Assembly: GCF_024139115.2 (NCBI RefSeq)
Contig: NW_026942816.1
Coordinates: 62,001-126,000 of the forward strand
Direction of reading: 5' to 3'
From: Armigeres subalbatus
Taxonomy: Eukaryota; Arthropoda; Insecta; Diptera; Culicidae
DNA length: 64,000 bases
Made by a program: the position numbers and the translations under genes. Positions within the stretch are counted from its first letter, which is position 1; each line of letters begins with the position of its first letter. Below are positions 20,050 to 30,647 of the stretch, in pieces. The notes beneath the pieces are model-generated. The model was not told the origin of the DNA and did no database searches. It worked only from the letters and a program-made list of their open reading frames with translations.

Positions 20050-20575
20050 TTATCCATGAAATTCTATTGAGAGCAACTCTGTATAAAGATCCCAGTTGGT
20101 TGAACGAGGATTTCTGAGACGCAAGGTCTGCGAAGTAATATACAAGTGATCAAAGTAGATGTGGCGATGGTCAGAGATAGATTCTTCGTCTGACATATGC
20201 CAATTCGTCAACTCACGATTGATTCTGTTGTAGCAAAGAGTAATGTCTAATAGCTCTGATCTATTAGATACCATAAAGGTTGGGCGATTGCCTATGTTAA
20301 GTAAACCAAGTTTGGTACTACTTAAATATTTCATTCAAGGTGAAGCCTCTCAGATTGATATCCGAGCTACCCCAGATGATGTGGTGAACACACTGCCGAC
20401 AATTAGCGGTAGACCTGTTGGAGTTCAATATATGACAACTTGTCTGAAAGCATCCGAAGGGGATCATCATGTGGTAAATAAACCCAACAATAGACGTATT
20501 TCCTGACCTTTCCAGACGGGGGTTACATAATTTGTGACAGCACATACATATCTTGAAGCAGCTTATTTGTATCAA
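20050..20575 (-). pseudogene. R1/LOA-type retrotransposon endonuclease fragment
   Basis: The minus strand gives YLPHDDP, then HHLGSSDINLRG-like text in a shifted frame (usually HH-WGSSDIN-RG), then LGLLNIGNRPTFMVSNRSEL, LDITLCYNRI and MSDEESISDHRHIYFD. These are the second half of an APE-type endonuclease with catalytic SDH, in the form found in R1/LOA clades. Frameshifts occur near 20330 and 20400. No RT follows, so this is a truncated dead fragment. It is separate from the copy at 1630-2557. Confidence 0.75.
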
Positions 20576-20869
20576 CTAATCGAATATAAATTGGATCGCA
20601 TTTATTATTGCACATTAGTACTATAGTTCTAAGCTTTAATGCAGAGTACTCGAAGTTTGTTCGCCGATGACAGCCGTACGGAGCCGCTCAGACCAAGCCC
20701 CTCTTTTTTTCTCATTTTTAAGGGCGCCCTCGGATACCTTCCAAATGAGTGAAAAACTTATTCGACGAATACATATAAAAATTCTTAAAAACATAGGAAA
20801 TGCATCACATAACTTTCGACTTACTTTTCAATCGAAGGACATTCCAAGATAAATGTTTATTTCTCAATT

Positions 20870-21540
20870 CAGTTGCTTTCAGTAACGATTGCAGCAGAAC
20901 CGATATTTTCTGCATTAATGAAAATGTTTAACGAATGTTGCACAACATTCACCACACGTATAATTCATATAATTGTGTCGGCCGGTTTTCACTCTTTCTC
21001 TCTGCCCGCCTGCTGGGACTGTCTCTCTCCACCCCCATTGACCTCCCCCATTATTGTGTGCGGTTCGGCTGAAATTGGGTGGGTGGCATTTTCCAGGGCC
21101 CAGAAGCCAACAAGCAGTTAACCAACACTGGAACGGGAAGGATTTCCGCGCTGGGTTCTGCAGCCCAAAATCAGCAACACCACCATCATCGTCGGTGGTG
21201 GTGGTGATGCTGTTGATTAAAAATTGATTGAACGATTAATGAGGGTCAGTTGGTGATCAGTGGGAGAGCGACAGTTCGAATGAGATTTACGATGATGATG
21301 ATGATGTGAACGGTCGGGTGATGCTGACGATGGCGATGATTAAGTTGATGCTGACGATGATGATGATGTTGAGGGAGATGAATAATTATGCATGTCACGA
21401 TGATTGTTTGTGAAATGTGTTGCATCGCACATAGGAAAAGGCGATGCTTGAATATGTTCCCCTGGAACAGGTGGGGACCGTATCAGATTCTTAAACTGTT
21501 CAACGTTCTCCATGACCTGCCCCAGTGTACTTATTAGCAT
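20870..21540. promoter_or_regulatory. Unique GC-richer stretch, possible regulatory DNA
   Basis: The composition rises to mixed GC with pyrimidine-rich and CpG-containing text (20980-21190). There are no inverted ends and no convincing coding frame. A GAT-rich simple tract follows (about 21290-21370). It resembles conserved non-coding islands, but this is inference only. Confidence 0.3.
21290..21370. repeat. GAT/ATG trinucleotide-rich tract
   Basis: Runs of GATGATGATGATGATG at about 21291-21306 and again near 21355-21366, imperfectly spaced. Confidence 0.7.
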
Positions 21541-21714
21541 TCCACTGTTATTAATTGAAAGATTTGTATACCTGACATCACATTGACAAGTATGTTGAGT
21601 ATGAAAAAGTGAATTTTCGTAGAAAAATAATTACTCTATTGACCATACTGATTTTGTCTTATTAGAAGTTGCTCTTGGGCTTGACAAATCCTCAATGTAG
21701 TGCAGTTAAACATA

Positions 21715-22060
21715 CACGGAAGAAATAAACTACCCAATAGTGAGTTTAATTCACCCAACCTCGAACATCCGTACGGGAAGCCAAAATTGAGTAAGTAGGG
21801 TCGAAGTAGTTTGCCTTTATTCCCATGTTAAAAAAGTACCCAACGGAAAATTTATTTACCCAAATGTAAGTTTAATTCACTCAATTTCAACCTCATTTAA
21901 TAAAACTCAAAATTTTCTTCCCGTATTGAACTGGCGTCGTTGGATTGTTTGGCTCTTTTGTTTTTGACAACAAAAGAAAGAGTGGATGAAAGAGAAGAGA
22001 AAAAATAACTCAAAAGTAAGTTTAAAAATACTAAATTTTGGGTACTTTTTTTCTTCCGTG
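21715..22060. mobile_element. MITE with CACGGAAGAAA ends, copy 1
   Basis: Begins CACGGAAGAAATAAACTACC and ends TTTTTTTCTTCCGTG, flanked by TA on both sides. The 346-bp body is nearly identical, in the same orientation and of the same length, to 30302-30647. The interior repeats words such as TTACCCAAATGTAAGTTTAA, giving several near-palindromes. Confidence 0.85.
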
Positions 22061-22359
22061 TAAGGGAACAATAAGGGAGAGCGGGGAGAAGTAATGTAGG
22101 TCATCGCATTTTAGAAGCCTTGAAAAGTTGTGATTGATGGCGTCTTTATGGAATTTTGTTTTAAACATCACAATTCTTGGAGTTACGCACTGGAGGCGCT
22201 GGAGTTTTGGATATGTTGGAGCACCAGCGTAATTTGTTGATTTATAATTTGGCATCAGTAGAAAGAATAATTAGAGGGGTTAATTAGTCAAGGGATAAAT
22301 AAATTTTAAATAAATGTCAGGCTATGTAAAATATTACAAAATTTAAATTGCATTTTATC

Positions 22360-22690
22360 GTCTATAAATTATTCAGTAATTTATTAAAAATTTCTCTAGA
22401 ATTTCTTTGGAATATTTTTTTTAAACTCCAACTTCTTCAAAAATTTCTCCCGTAAGTTCTCCATAATTGTTTTGCCTCAGGAAAACCTTCCAAAATTCCT
22501 TTAGGAGATTTCCTGTTATGAATTTCTTTATGTATTCCTTTGGGTATTGCTTTAGGTAATTCCTGAGAAATTATTTGAATTAGGAATTCCTTCATTTTTT
22601 TTAAAGAATTACTTCGACAATCAGGATTTTCTCGAAGAAATCCTTCCAGTAAGTCCTTAGGAATTATTTGATTATATGATCCACGTGCCC
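22360..22690. repeat. Degenerate AATTCC/GGAATT repeat array
   Basis: Recurring words such as AATTTCTTTGGAAT, AAATTCCTTTAGGA and GAATTCCTTC, in the same style as 396-1065 and 60741-63310. No coding content. Confidence 0.55.
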
Positions 22691-22975
22691 CATCGTGCCC
22701 GTGGTGAACCCCGTTATTATAAAAATTGACAAACTTTTTTTTTTTTTTCTCAGAACTGTTTTGTCGTTTGTAATTAATCTCTGATTCAGGCCGAAACTAT
22801 TTTGATGGTTTTTGAAATGTATTTAAAGGTTAGGAGACTCTTAATCCTGAAGATGACCTTGTTCCTAATACCGTTGGCAATACCGCCCGAAGTCGGCGTA
22901 GAACCCAAGCTTTATATCCTATCGATCATAATAACTGTGAATTTCCTGAAATTATTAATGTAGATAGTCTATAGT

Positions 22976-23723
22976 CAGAGGCGCATCCACGTTCCGAGTC
23001 GTGGGTAGGACAAACAGGAAGTGCCGATTTGGGCAATAGTTCTGGTATTAGCATTGACATTAAGCGATTCGCCTAAATTCGTAGGTGTTACAACCCTAGA
23101 CTACTGTATAGTATCACTTCCATCCGTTATTACAGTCTCTGATGCACAGATATTGGTATTGAACTAATCTCTCAGTTGGCAGCAAAGCACTCTCCAACAG
23201 TCGCGATCTGTCCTGGATACGTTCTTGTCAAAATTGGATACCTATACTTGAGAAAGGAGTAGAGAACTCTATGACCTCTCATAGGTGCCACGGGAGGTTT
23301 GGAACTGTTAGTGTGGAAGCTATAACAGTAGGAATCGTTTTGGTAGAACGTGAAACACATAAAGAACTGACATACAGAATAGGCAAGTGACGACCCTGCG
23401 ATCGAAACCATGACCTCCTGCTTATAGGCAGAAACGATAGCCAATAGACCACCGAGCTTGTCTCCGATTTGGGGAAGCTCTCGTGTTGAGAAATCGATGC
23501 ACATTCTATCTATACTGCCGCTGGAAACCTCTGTGATTATTGTTTAGACTCTGATTAACTTTAAAATCACCTTTTGCCATCACCAACACACAAATTCTTG
23601 CCAGGAAATGAGTTCATATGTTCTTACCATAATCATGGGTAAGACAATGCGTTGACTGTCCCACCCAGGAAAATTCATGCGTAGGACATGTCCTACTTGT
23701 CCCACCCACTCCCGGCGCCACTG
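22976..23723. mobile_element. hAT-like non-autonomous element, 748 bp
   Basis: The left end is CAGAGGCGCATCCACGTTCC. The right end, reverse-complemented, is CAGTGGCGCCGGGAGTGGGT. The ends share the subterminal word GTGGGTNGGACAA. Perfect 8-bp duplications TCTATAGT lie at 22968-22975 and 23724-23731. CAGNGGCG termini with 8-bp duplications are hAT hallmarks. A tRNA-like SINE head sits inside (23380-23470). Confidence 0.82.
23380..23470 (-). mobile_element. tRNA-derived SINE head inside the hAT-like element
   Basis: On the minus strand the text reads TGGTCTATTGGCTATCG (box A-like), then AGCAGGAGGTCATGGTTTCGA (degenerate box B), the same layout as the SINE at 14836. The downstream extent is unclear, perhaps to about 23170. 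Confidence 0.55.
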
Positions 23724-23929
23724 TCTATAGTTATATAAAAGCCTTGGTAAATATCAAATTCTGCTGAAAAAATAGTAATTTTGGCTGCAAACCTTAAATT
23801 ATGTAACTACAAAGTATAAGAAAATTCGAATTTCAACTAAACCATCTTAAACCAATATTTCAAGAACAAGTAAGATTGTCAAAGTGCGTTTTTCAGTTGT
23901 ATAGCCGTTTTACATTATTTACCCGTAAC

Positions 23930-24340
23930 GCTGGGTAGACACCTTTACGTGGTGTGTTACGGGGTAAGATCTGCCACGGTTACATTGCCAGCTACAGGCA
24001 AATCCTTCCTTCTGCCGAATACCTTCCTCATTATCCAACTCCGTGGTACTTATGAGGGTGTCGCTAAGTCGATCTTGGCGATCTTGCCCCACTTTCCCCT
24101 ATATATTTTTAGTCATGCGCTTGAAAGTATAAAACTCAGTATGATAGTATTGTTGATGCGTGATGTTCCTGGCCTCCGAAATCGCCTTGTCGATGGAACT
24201 CAGCTGCCGGTCTCCTTCAGTCGTTCCCGGAAGTGATGAACTTCTTATTTTTGAAAAATCACTATAATAAAGAACATAAAAAAGGCGTTCCCGGACGTGC
24301 CTCGTAGTCTACGTTGGATGAACGCCATGTCCATTTCCTT
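23930..24340 (-). pseudogene. Possible Tc1/mariner-like transposase N-terminal scrap
   Basis: The minus strand near 24236-24150 encodes FRERLKETGS, stop, VPSTRRFRRPGTSR. This recalls the ETGS-x-GRP-TS linker after the helix-turn-helix in Tc1/mariner transposases. The surrounding frames are broken and no catalytic motif is seen. Weak support. Confidence 0.3.
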
Positions 24341-24411
24341 TTCCTCAAATTAATCAGCTCGATTGTTTTGCTCCGGGATGTACAACGGGGCAGATTCTTC
24401 CAAGGCTTCTT

Positions 24412-24756
24412 CACGGTGTGTCTATGGGGAGACATTATTTTTCAAAAATCAGTATCTCTGAAACACCCACCACGTGAAAGTAGATGCTCTCCTCTTTCAT
24501 ATAGTGGGTAAACTAAAATGTTCTATCGAGGGATCTAGAACAATTTTTATTTTTTTCACTATTTTTGGTGCAAATTCCATAGAAATCTCAAATGATAGCC
24601 GATTTAACCACCCTAAAAATGTATGGAAAAATGACCCCCGATAGAACATTTAAAAAATGCACCTACGTGAAAGAGGAAAACCTATACTTTCGTGTAGTGA
24701 GTGTTTTAGAGATACTGATTTTTTGAAAATAAGCCTCTTCGGACAAACACACCGTG
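24412..24756. mobile_element. MITE with CACGGTGTGT ends, copy 1
   Basis: The left end CACGGTGTGTCTATGGGGAG and the right end, reverse-complemented, CACGGTGTGTTTGTCCGAAG are inverted. Pairing continues through AAAATCAGTATCTCT and the CAC-ACGTGAAAGTA region, giving arms of about 75 bases. A near-identical copy in the same orientation is at 28636-28980. Confidence 0.85.
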
Positions 24757-25779
24757 AATTGATTGGAATGTTATCAATTTGAATTCAGGTGCTGCGAGAA
24801 ACTAAGTATATCTCGCGTAACATTTGAAAAGGGCCTACAGCCAAAACGTAAACACTGAGAAAATGCCGTTCGAAAAAAAATGCATCACAATTTCTATTCC
24901 TATTTCCCAGGTTTATGATATTTTAAGCAGTCAAAACTCCTAAAAGCACATAATCAGCACTATCTATCCATCCATAACCCTAATTGCATCGAAAACATGC
25001 AAAAATGTGTCGAAATCGTTAAAATAAAAGTGTAAGTCTATTTTAATTTTTTTCTCCGGGAAAGGCCTTCTTGATAAGTCATTCTGTATTTGCTTGTCAT
25101 TCATAGACCCTTTGTTTATGGCATTTTTCAAAAGTAAACACGGGATAAGGCTTTTCTGGAGGGGAAATTTTCTCTCTCCGAGGTCGGGCCGATGACGGTT
25201 CGGAAAAAATTCTCGTTATCGGCCCGAAGTTGGAGAAGGCTTATCCCAGACAGAAAAAAACGAGTGGCTTGGCCGTTTTTAGGGTGGACCTACAAATATT
25301 TTGAAAATAACACGTTGTAGGCCCAATTAAAAATTAGTTTTTTCTAAGTAATTTAATTGAAAATGCGGAACATTTTTATACTATTAGTAGCTTTTAGAGG
25401 ATGCTATCGAAGGGTATTAAAATTGAATTTGTTTACTTCTCATTGTAGGCCCTAATCAATTATTGAGCGAGATATTATTCAAAAAATACATTACATATTA
25501 AAAAAAAAATACGAATTTGACAATTGAATTGGCCAATATATCAAAAATAAAAACTGCTATTATTTTGAACAATTTGACCTATTGCGTAGTTTTTGAACGC
25601 GTCATTCGGAAAAATTGTTACCTAGTATGTGTAAATTTCAACATATTTGTAGCTCACTGCTAAAATTTCAGCTCAATCGGTCATCGGGGTACAAAGTTAC
25701 AGCTTTTCAAAGTTGACCATTTTGTATGAAAAACGGCTCCCGCTGCTATTATTCTGAACACGGGTGTACATATGAACAC
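24757..25779. other. AT-rich sequence without gene, with one short hairpin
   Basis: No gene was recognised. A hairpin-like pair lies at about 25145-25252 (GGGATAAGGCTTTTCT against AGAAGGCTTATCCC, with GGGCCGATGAC against GTTATCGGCCC inside). It may be another small foldback element. Confidence 0.4.
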
Positions 25780-28375
25780 ACAATTTTGATATGTTCCCAT
25801 ACGATAATCTGAGAGCTCAGAACATCATATTTGGACGAACCAAGATTGTAAACCGTAAGCATTGCCGATAGTAGCTTGAATATATTGGGTTCCTACCAGT
25901 TTTGTTCCAAGTTTACTTTGTACATCAATTCATCTGAACTCTTTAGTGATTTAAATATTTAGCACCATATGTTGCTGTTGGTTTTGTACCGAGCACAATT
26001 GATATGATAGACCAAATGGTTTGAATTCTAGAACGATTTGAAGAGCTTAAAATATCCGATTTGGACATATCAGAATCCTAAATCATGTGCATGGCGGCTA
26101 TATGAACATCATGGATTGCTATTGGATAAGTATCGAGCCCAGTTGCTTTGGTAAACCAGATGATCTAAACTCCAGAATGATTTGAGTAGATTAGAATATT
26201 CGATTTGGACAGATATAAATCGTAAACCATGCACATTGTCTCTGAGCGCCAATAGCCAATAGATTGCTATAGGCTTTATACCAACCATAGTTGACTTGAA
26301 CATATTATGGATATATCTAGATCGTAAATAATTCACATTGCCTATAAAAACCTATTTGAGCTCCATATCTATGTTTCGGTTGCTATTGTCTTTGAATTAA
26401 CCCCAGCTGACGAGGTAGATCAATAGGTTTGAACTCAAGAATGATTTAGAGAATTTATAACATCCGGTCTGGACATATCTAGATCATAAATCATGCATAT
26501 GGTTTCCAGGACCTGTATAGGTTGCTGTTGTCTTTGAATGGAACCCAGCTGACCTGGTTTGGAGAACTTAGAACATCAGGATTGGATATATCTAGATCGT
26601 AAATCATGCGCATGACCTCTAAGGACCTGTATGGGTTGTTATTGGCTTGATATCAAGCCCAGTATTCTTGGTAGATCAATTCGTCTAAACTCCAGAATGA
26701 TTTGGAGCACTTAGAACATCCGGTTTCGACATATCTAGATCGCGAATCATGCACAAGGCCTCAAAGGGCCTGTATGGGTTGTTATTGGCTTTATATCGAG
26801 CCCAGTTGTTTTGGTAGACCTATTCGTCTGAACTCCAGAATGATTTGGAGAACTTAGAACATCCGGTTTGGACATATCTAGATCATAAATCATGCATATG
26901 GTTTCTAGGATTTGTATGGGTTGCTGTTGTCTTTGAATGGAGCCCAGCTGACCTGGTTTGGAAAACTTGGAACATCCTGTTTGGACATATCTAGATCGTA
27001 AATTATACACATGGCCTCCAATGGCCTGTATGGGTTGTTATTGGCTTGATATCGAGCCCAGTAATCTTGGTAGACCAATTCGTCTGAACTCCAGAATGAT
27101 TTGGAGAACTTAGAACATCCGAATTCGACATATCTAGATCGTGAATCATGCACAAGGCCTCTAAGGGCCTGTATGGGTTGTTATTGGCTTGATATCAAGC
27201 CCAGTTGTCTTGGTAGACCTACTCGTCTGAACTCCAGAATGATTTGGAGAACTTAGAACATCTGAATTGGACATATCTAGATCGCAAATCATGCGCATGG
27301 CCTCTAAAGAGCTATATGGATTGTTATTGGCTTCATATCGAGCCCAGTAATCTTGGTAGATTTTTCGTCTGAACTCCAGAATGATTTGGAGAACTTAGAA
27401 CATACGGTTTGGATATATCTAGATCGTAGATCATGCATAAGGCCTCTAAGAGCATGTATGAACTCCATGGGATATTATTGGCTTTGTATCGAGCCCAGTT
27501 GTCTTGGTAGACCAATTCGTCTGAACTCCAGAATGATATGGAGAACTTAGAACATCCGGTTTGAACATATCTAGATCGTAAATCATGCACAAGGCCTCAA
27601 AGAGCCTGTATGGGTTGTTATTGGCTTCATATCGAGCCCAGTATCCTTGGTAGATCATTTCGTCTGAACTCCAGAAAGATTTGGAGAACTTAGAACATCC
27701 GGTTTGGACATATCTAGATCGTGAATCATGCACAAGGCCTCTAAGGGCCTGTATGGGTTGTTATTGGCTTGATATAGAGCCCAGTTGTCTTGGTAGATCA
27801 ATTCGTCTGAACTCCAGAACGATTTGGAGAACTTAGAACATCCGGTTTGGACATATTAGATCGTGAGTCACACAAGGCCTCTAAGGGCCTGTATGGGTTC
27901 TTATTGGCTTGATATCGAGCCTAGTAATCTTGGTAGATCATTTCGTCTGAACTCCAGAATGATTTGGAGAACTTAGAACATCAGGATTGGCTTCATATCG
28001 AGCCCAGTAATCTTGGTAGATCAATTCGTCTGAACTCCAGAATGATTTGGAGAACTTGGAACATCCGGTTTGAACATATCTAGACCGTGAATCATGACAA
28101 GGACTCTAAGCGCCTGTAAGGGTTGTTATTGGCTTGATATCGAGCCCAGTAATCTTGGTAGATTTTTCTTCTGAACTCCAGAATGATTTGGAGAACTTAG
28201 AACATACGGTTTGGACATATCTAGACCATAAATTATGCGCATGGCCTCTAAGGGCATGTATGGGCAACATGGATTGCTTTTGCTTTCGTACCAAGCGTAA
28301 TTGACTTGGTAGACCCGGGCTCTGAAATCCAGAATGGTTTGGAGAACCTAGAGCATCTGTAGAAATATTGTCAAC
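25780..28375. repeat. Tandem satellite, unit about 143 bp
   Basis: A landmark word ATATCTAGATC recurs with spacings of 143, 113, 143, 143, 142, 152, 143 and 143 bases between 26731 and 27853. Each unit also holds GAACTCCAGAATGATTTGGA and GGGTTGTTATTGGCTTGATA. Units are highly alike from about 26600 to 28200 and drift toward both edges, the pattern expected from unequal exchange homogenising the centre. One unit (about 26880-26990) lacks about 30 bases. Open frames on the minus strand simply follow the repeat and change phase, because 143 is not a multiple of three, so they are not genes. Confidence 0.9.
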
Positions 28376-28635
28376 ATTCACGATTCATCATTACTGAAAT
28401 AGTATTATGTAGATTTCTGAGAAAAAACAGCAATAAAATCGTTCATTCGCGATATTTGTGTGCAATTTTCGTCCATATAAAAGTGGCCAACTGACGATCC
28501 TTCCTCCGACGATTACAGGATGTAGGTATGGCCGATGAGCAGATGATTATTTTGGTATATAAACATGTGAATTTGGCTTTGAAATGGCCGAGATATTGCC
28601 AAGTCAAATCCGGGTCAATATGATCCGAACACCGT

Positions 28636-28980
28636 CACGGTGTGTCTATGGGAAGACATTATTTTTCAAAAATCAGTATCTCTGAAACACCCACCACGTG
28701 AAAGTAGATGCTCTCCTCTTTCATATAGCGGGTAAATTAAAATGTTCTATCGGGGGATCTAGAACAATTTTTATTCTTTTCACTATTTTTGGTGCAAATT
28801 CCATAGAAATCTCAAATGATAGCCGATTTAACCCCCCTAAAAATGTATGGAAAAATGACCCCCGATAGAACATTTAAAAAATGCACCTACGTGAAAGAGG
28901 AAAACCTATACTTTCGTGTAGTGAGTGTTTTAGAGATACTGATTTTTTGAAAATAAGCCTCTTCGGACAAACACACCGTG
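28636..28980. mobile_element. MITE with CACGGTGTGT ends, copy 2
   Basis: Same length (345 bp), orientation and text as 24412-24756 with a few substitutions. CCGT flanks both ends, consistent with a 4-bp target duplication as in Chapaev-type elements, but copy 1 does not confirm this. It sits between two GGGTCAATATGANCC-type palindromic words (28612 and 29136). Confidence 0.85.
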
Positions 28981-29159
28981 CCGTAAGTGTGAGTTTTTTT
29001 TTGAGCCCTTCAGGAACGTCGTACAAAGTAGTTCAACGTTCCGGAACATAGTTTTCCACGAAATAGGAAAAGTCAAGAAGTTTCAGACCTTCACATTGTT
29101 GCGTTAAAAAGCTATAACAATTTGGAATTGCGATTCGGGTCATATTGACCCGAACATGT

Positions 29160-29935
29160 TAGGAAGGTTAAGAATCATCTTTGGCTTCTACCTAGCTCCT
29201 CCCGGAACTGACTTCCGTTACTATTTCAGAAGGCAGGCTCTTCGTGCATTCAGCACCATTCCTAATTGGCGCACTTTGTGCCCCCTGGCGTCGTGACGGG
29301 GATTCTCCGACGTCGTAAGCTCTCCCGCAACCAACGACATGCATCAATGGGTGACCGGTCGAGTTCCGAAGTCAATCCAAAAGATTCCCGGTAGGGACAG
29401 CTTTCGGTTCAACGGAGCCCCGACGGCCCGAAGTCACTACGTTCACACGCAATCTAGCATGAATCTAGCCTACTCCGTGAAAAAGAATTCCCGAGGACTC
29501 GAGCCATTCCATTCGGCGCTCAGATTAATCGTTGAACCATTCAACTGCCACACTACTCGGACAGTTCCTGGCGGCTGATCTACGAGCCCGAAACCGAGAC
29601 CGGTACGTTTAAGCGCGACGAACTGCTCGGAATAGTCCCCGGCGGTGGATACTACTACGATAACCGATTACCAGGGTCCTTGAGTTATTCAGTTTCCAGC
29701 TTAATCTTTGAGCTACTCAGTTCCCGTCTTAATCTCTGACGACTCAAATAGTATCCGGGTGTGGGGCCCCTAATCTGGCTAGAAGTTCCCAGTGTCTCCT
29801 CCCCAATCGACCCTTACAGCATACTCTGTGGTATATAAAGGGTAGGTTCTTACTTCATTGGTTTATAGGATTTCCTCTCTTAAACTGAATGCCTGCACCT
29901 CGCCCTTCATACATCTCATGAGACCTTGTGCAATG
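29160..29935. other. GC-richer block with TATA-like motif, origin unclear
   Basis: CpG-containing, with no protein-like frame. It holds a GTATATAAAGGG box at about 29831-29842. It could be a 5' region of a retroelement or a host promoter; nothing decides between them. Confidence 0.3.
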
Positions 29936-30290
29936 GTGGAGCCGGATTCTTTTGCTTCTTTTACCCACTTTTTCTTCAAATCCAGCTCGAAGTTTGGCCT
30001 TCAATTAAACGAAGATCCGGCGAGTTCGGTGGGTTGAAATCCTTTCTTACAAAAACATCATTGTCATCTCTGTACCAGTCTAACACTGGCGTAGTGGTAG
30101 GATGCCAAATCCGGGCAAAATAGCGTCTCGCAGTAGACGCTTCTGGAGGCACTCTTCTCGATAAATTGGCCGATTGATGATACCCGTCGTGATGTAGATG
30201 GCTGGGTCATCTTGCCTGCTGCCATAAAACTTTTTGTTGAATTTCACACGTTCACTCGGTTTGTTTGCAACCACGAGCAGCTGTCACGGC
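29936..30290 (-). pseudogene. IS630-Tc1-mariner transposase C-terminal remnant
   Basis: The minus strand encodes SERVKFNKKFYGSRQDDPAI, YITTGIINRPIYREECLQKR, then in shifted frames FCPDLASYHYASV, LDWYRDDNDVFVRKDFNPPN and SPDLRLIE. The conserved plan FWPDLAS-HYA...DWY...V-K-NPPN-P-LRPIE is the end of an IS630-Tc1-mariner catalytic core. About 36-37 residues separate the second D and the E, counted across a frameshift near 30090. This is close to the DD37E group described from mosquitoes. A stop follows soon after LIE. The N-terminal half is not recognisable, although a MITE at 30302 lies immediately upstream. Confidence 0.7.
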
Positions 30291-30301
30291 AAAATATCCT
30301 A

Positions 30302-30647
30302 CACGGAAGAAATAAACTACCCAATAGTGAGTTTAATTCACCCAACCTCGAACATCCGTACGGGAAGCCAAAATTGAGTAAGTAGGGTCGAAGTAGTTTG
30401 CCTTTACTCCCATGTTAAAAAAGTACCCAACGGAAAATTTATTTACCCAAATGTAAGTTTAATTCACTCAATTTCGAACTCAGGTAATAAAACTCAAAAT
30501 TGGCTTCCCGTATTGAACTGGCGTCGTTGGATTGTTTGGCTCTTTTGTTTTTGACAACAAAAGAAAGAGTGGATGAAAGAGAAGAGAAAAAATAACTCAA
30601 AAGTAAGTTTAAAAATACTCAATTTTGGGTACTTTTTTTCTTCCGTG
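30302..30647. mobile_element. MITE with CACGGAAGAAA ends, copy 2
   Basis: A 346-bp twin of 21715-22060 with the same ends and a TA on each side. The low divergence between the twins suggests recent spread. Confidence 0.87.

Noticed and set aside
25780..28375. CRISPR-like array
   Set aside because: The 143-bp unit repeats entirely, with no variable spacers, in a eukaryotic context.
26109..28381. Minus frames such as MHDSRSRYVQTGCSKFSKSF, repeated many times
   Set aside because: They are translations of the 143-bp satellite, whose period is not a multiple of three, so frames change from unit to unit. No start context or family was found.
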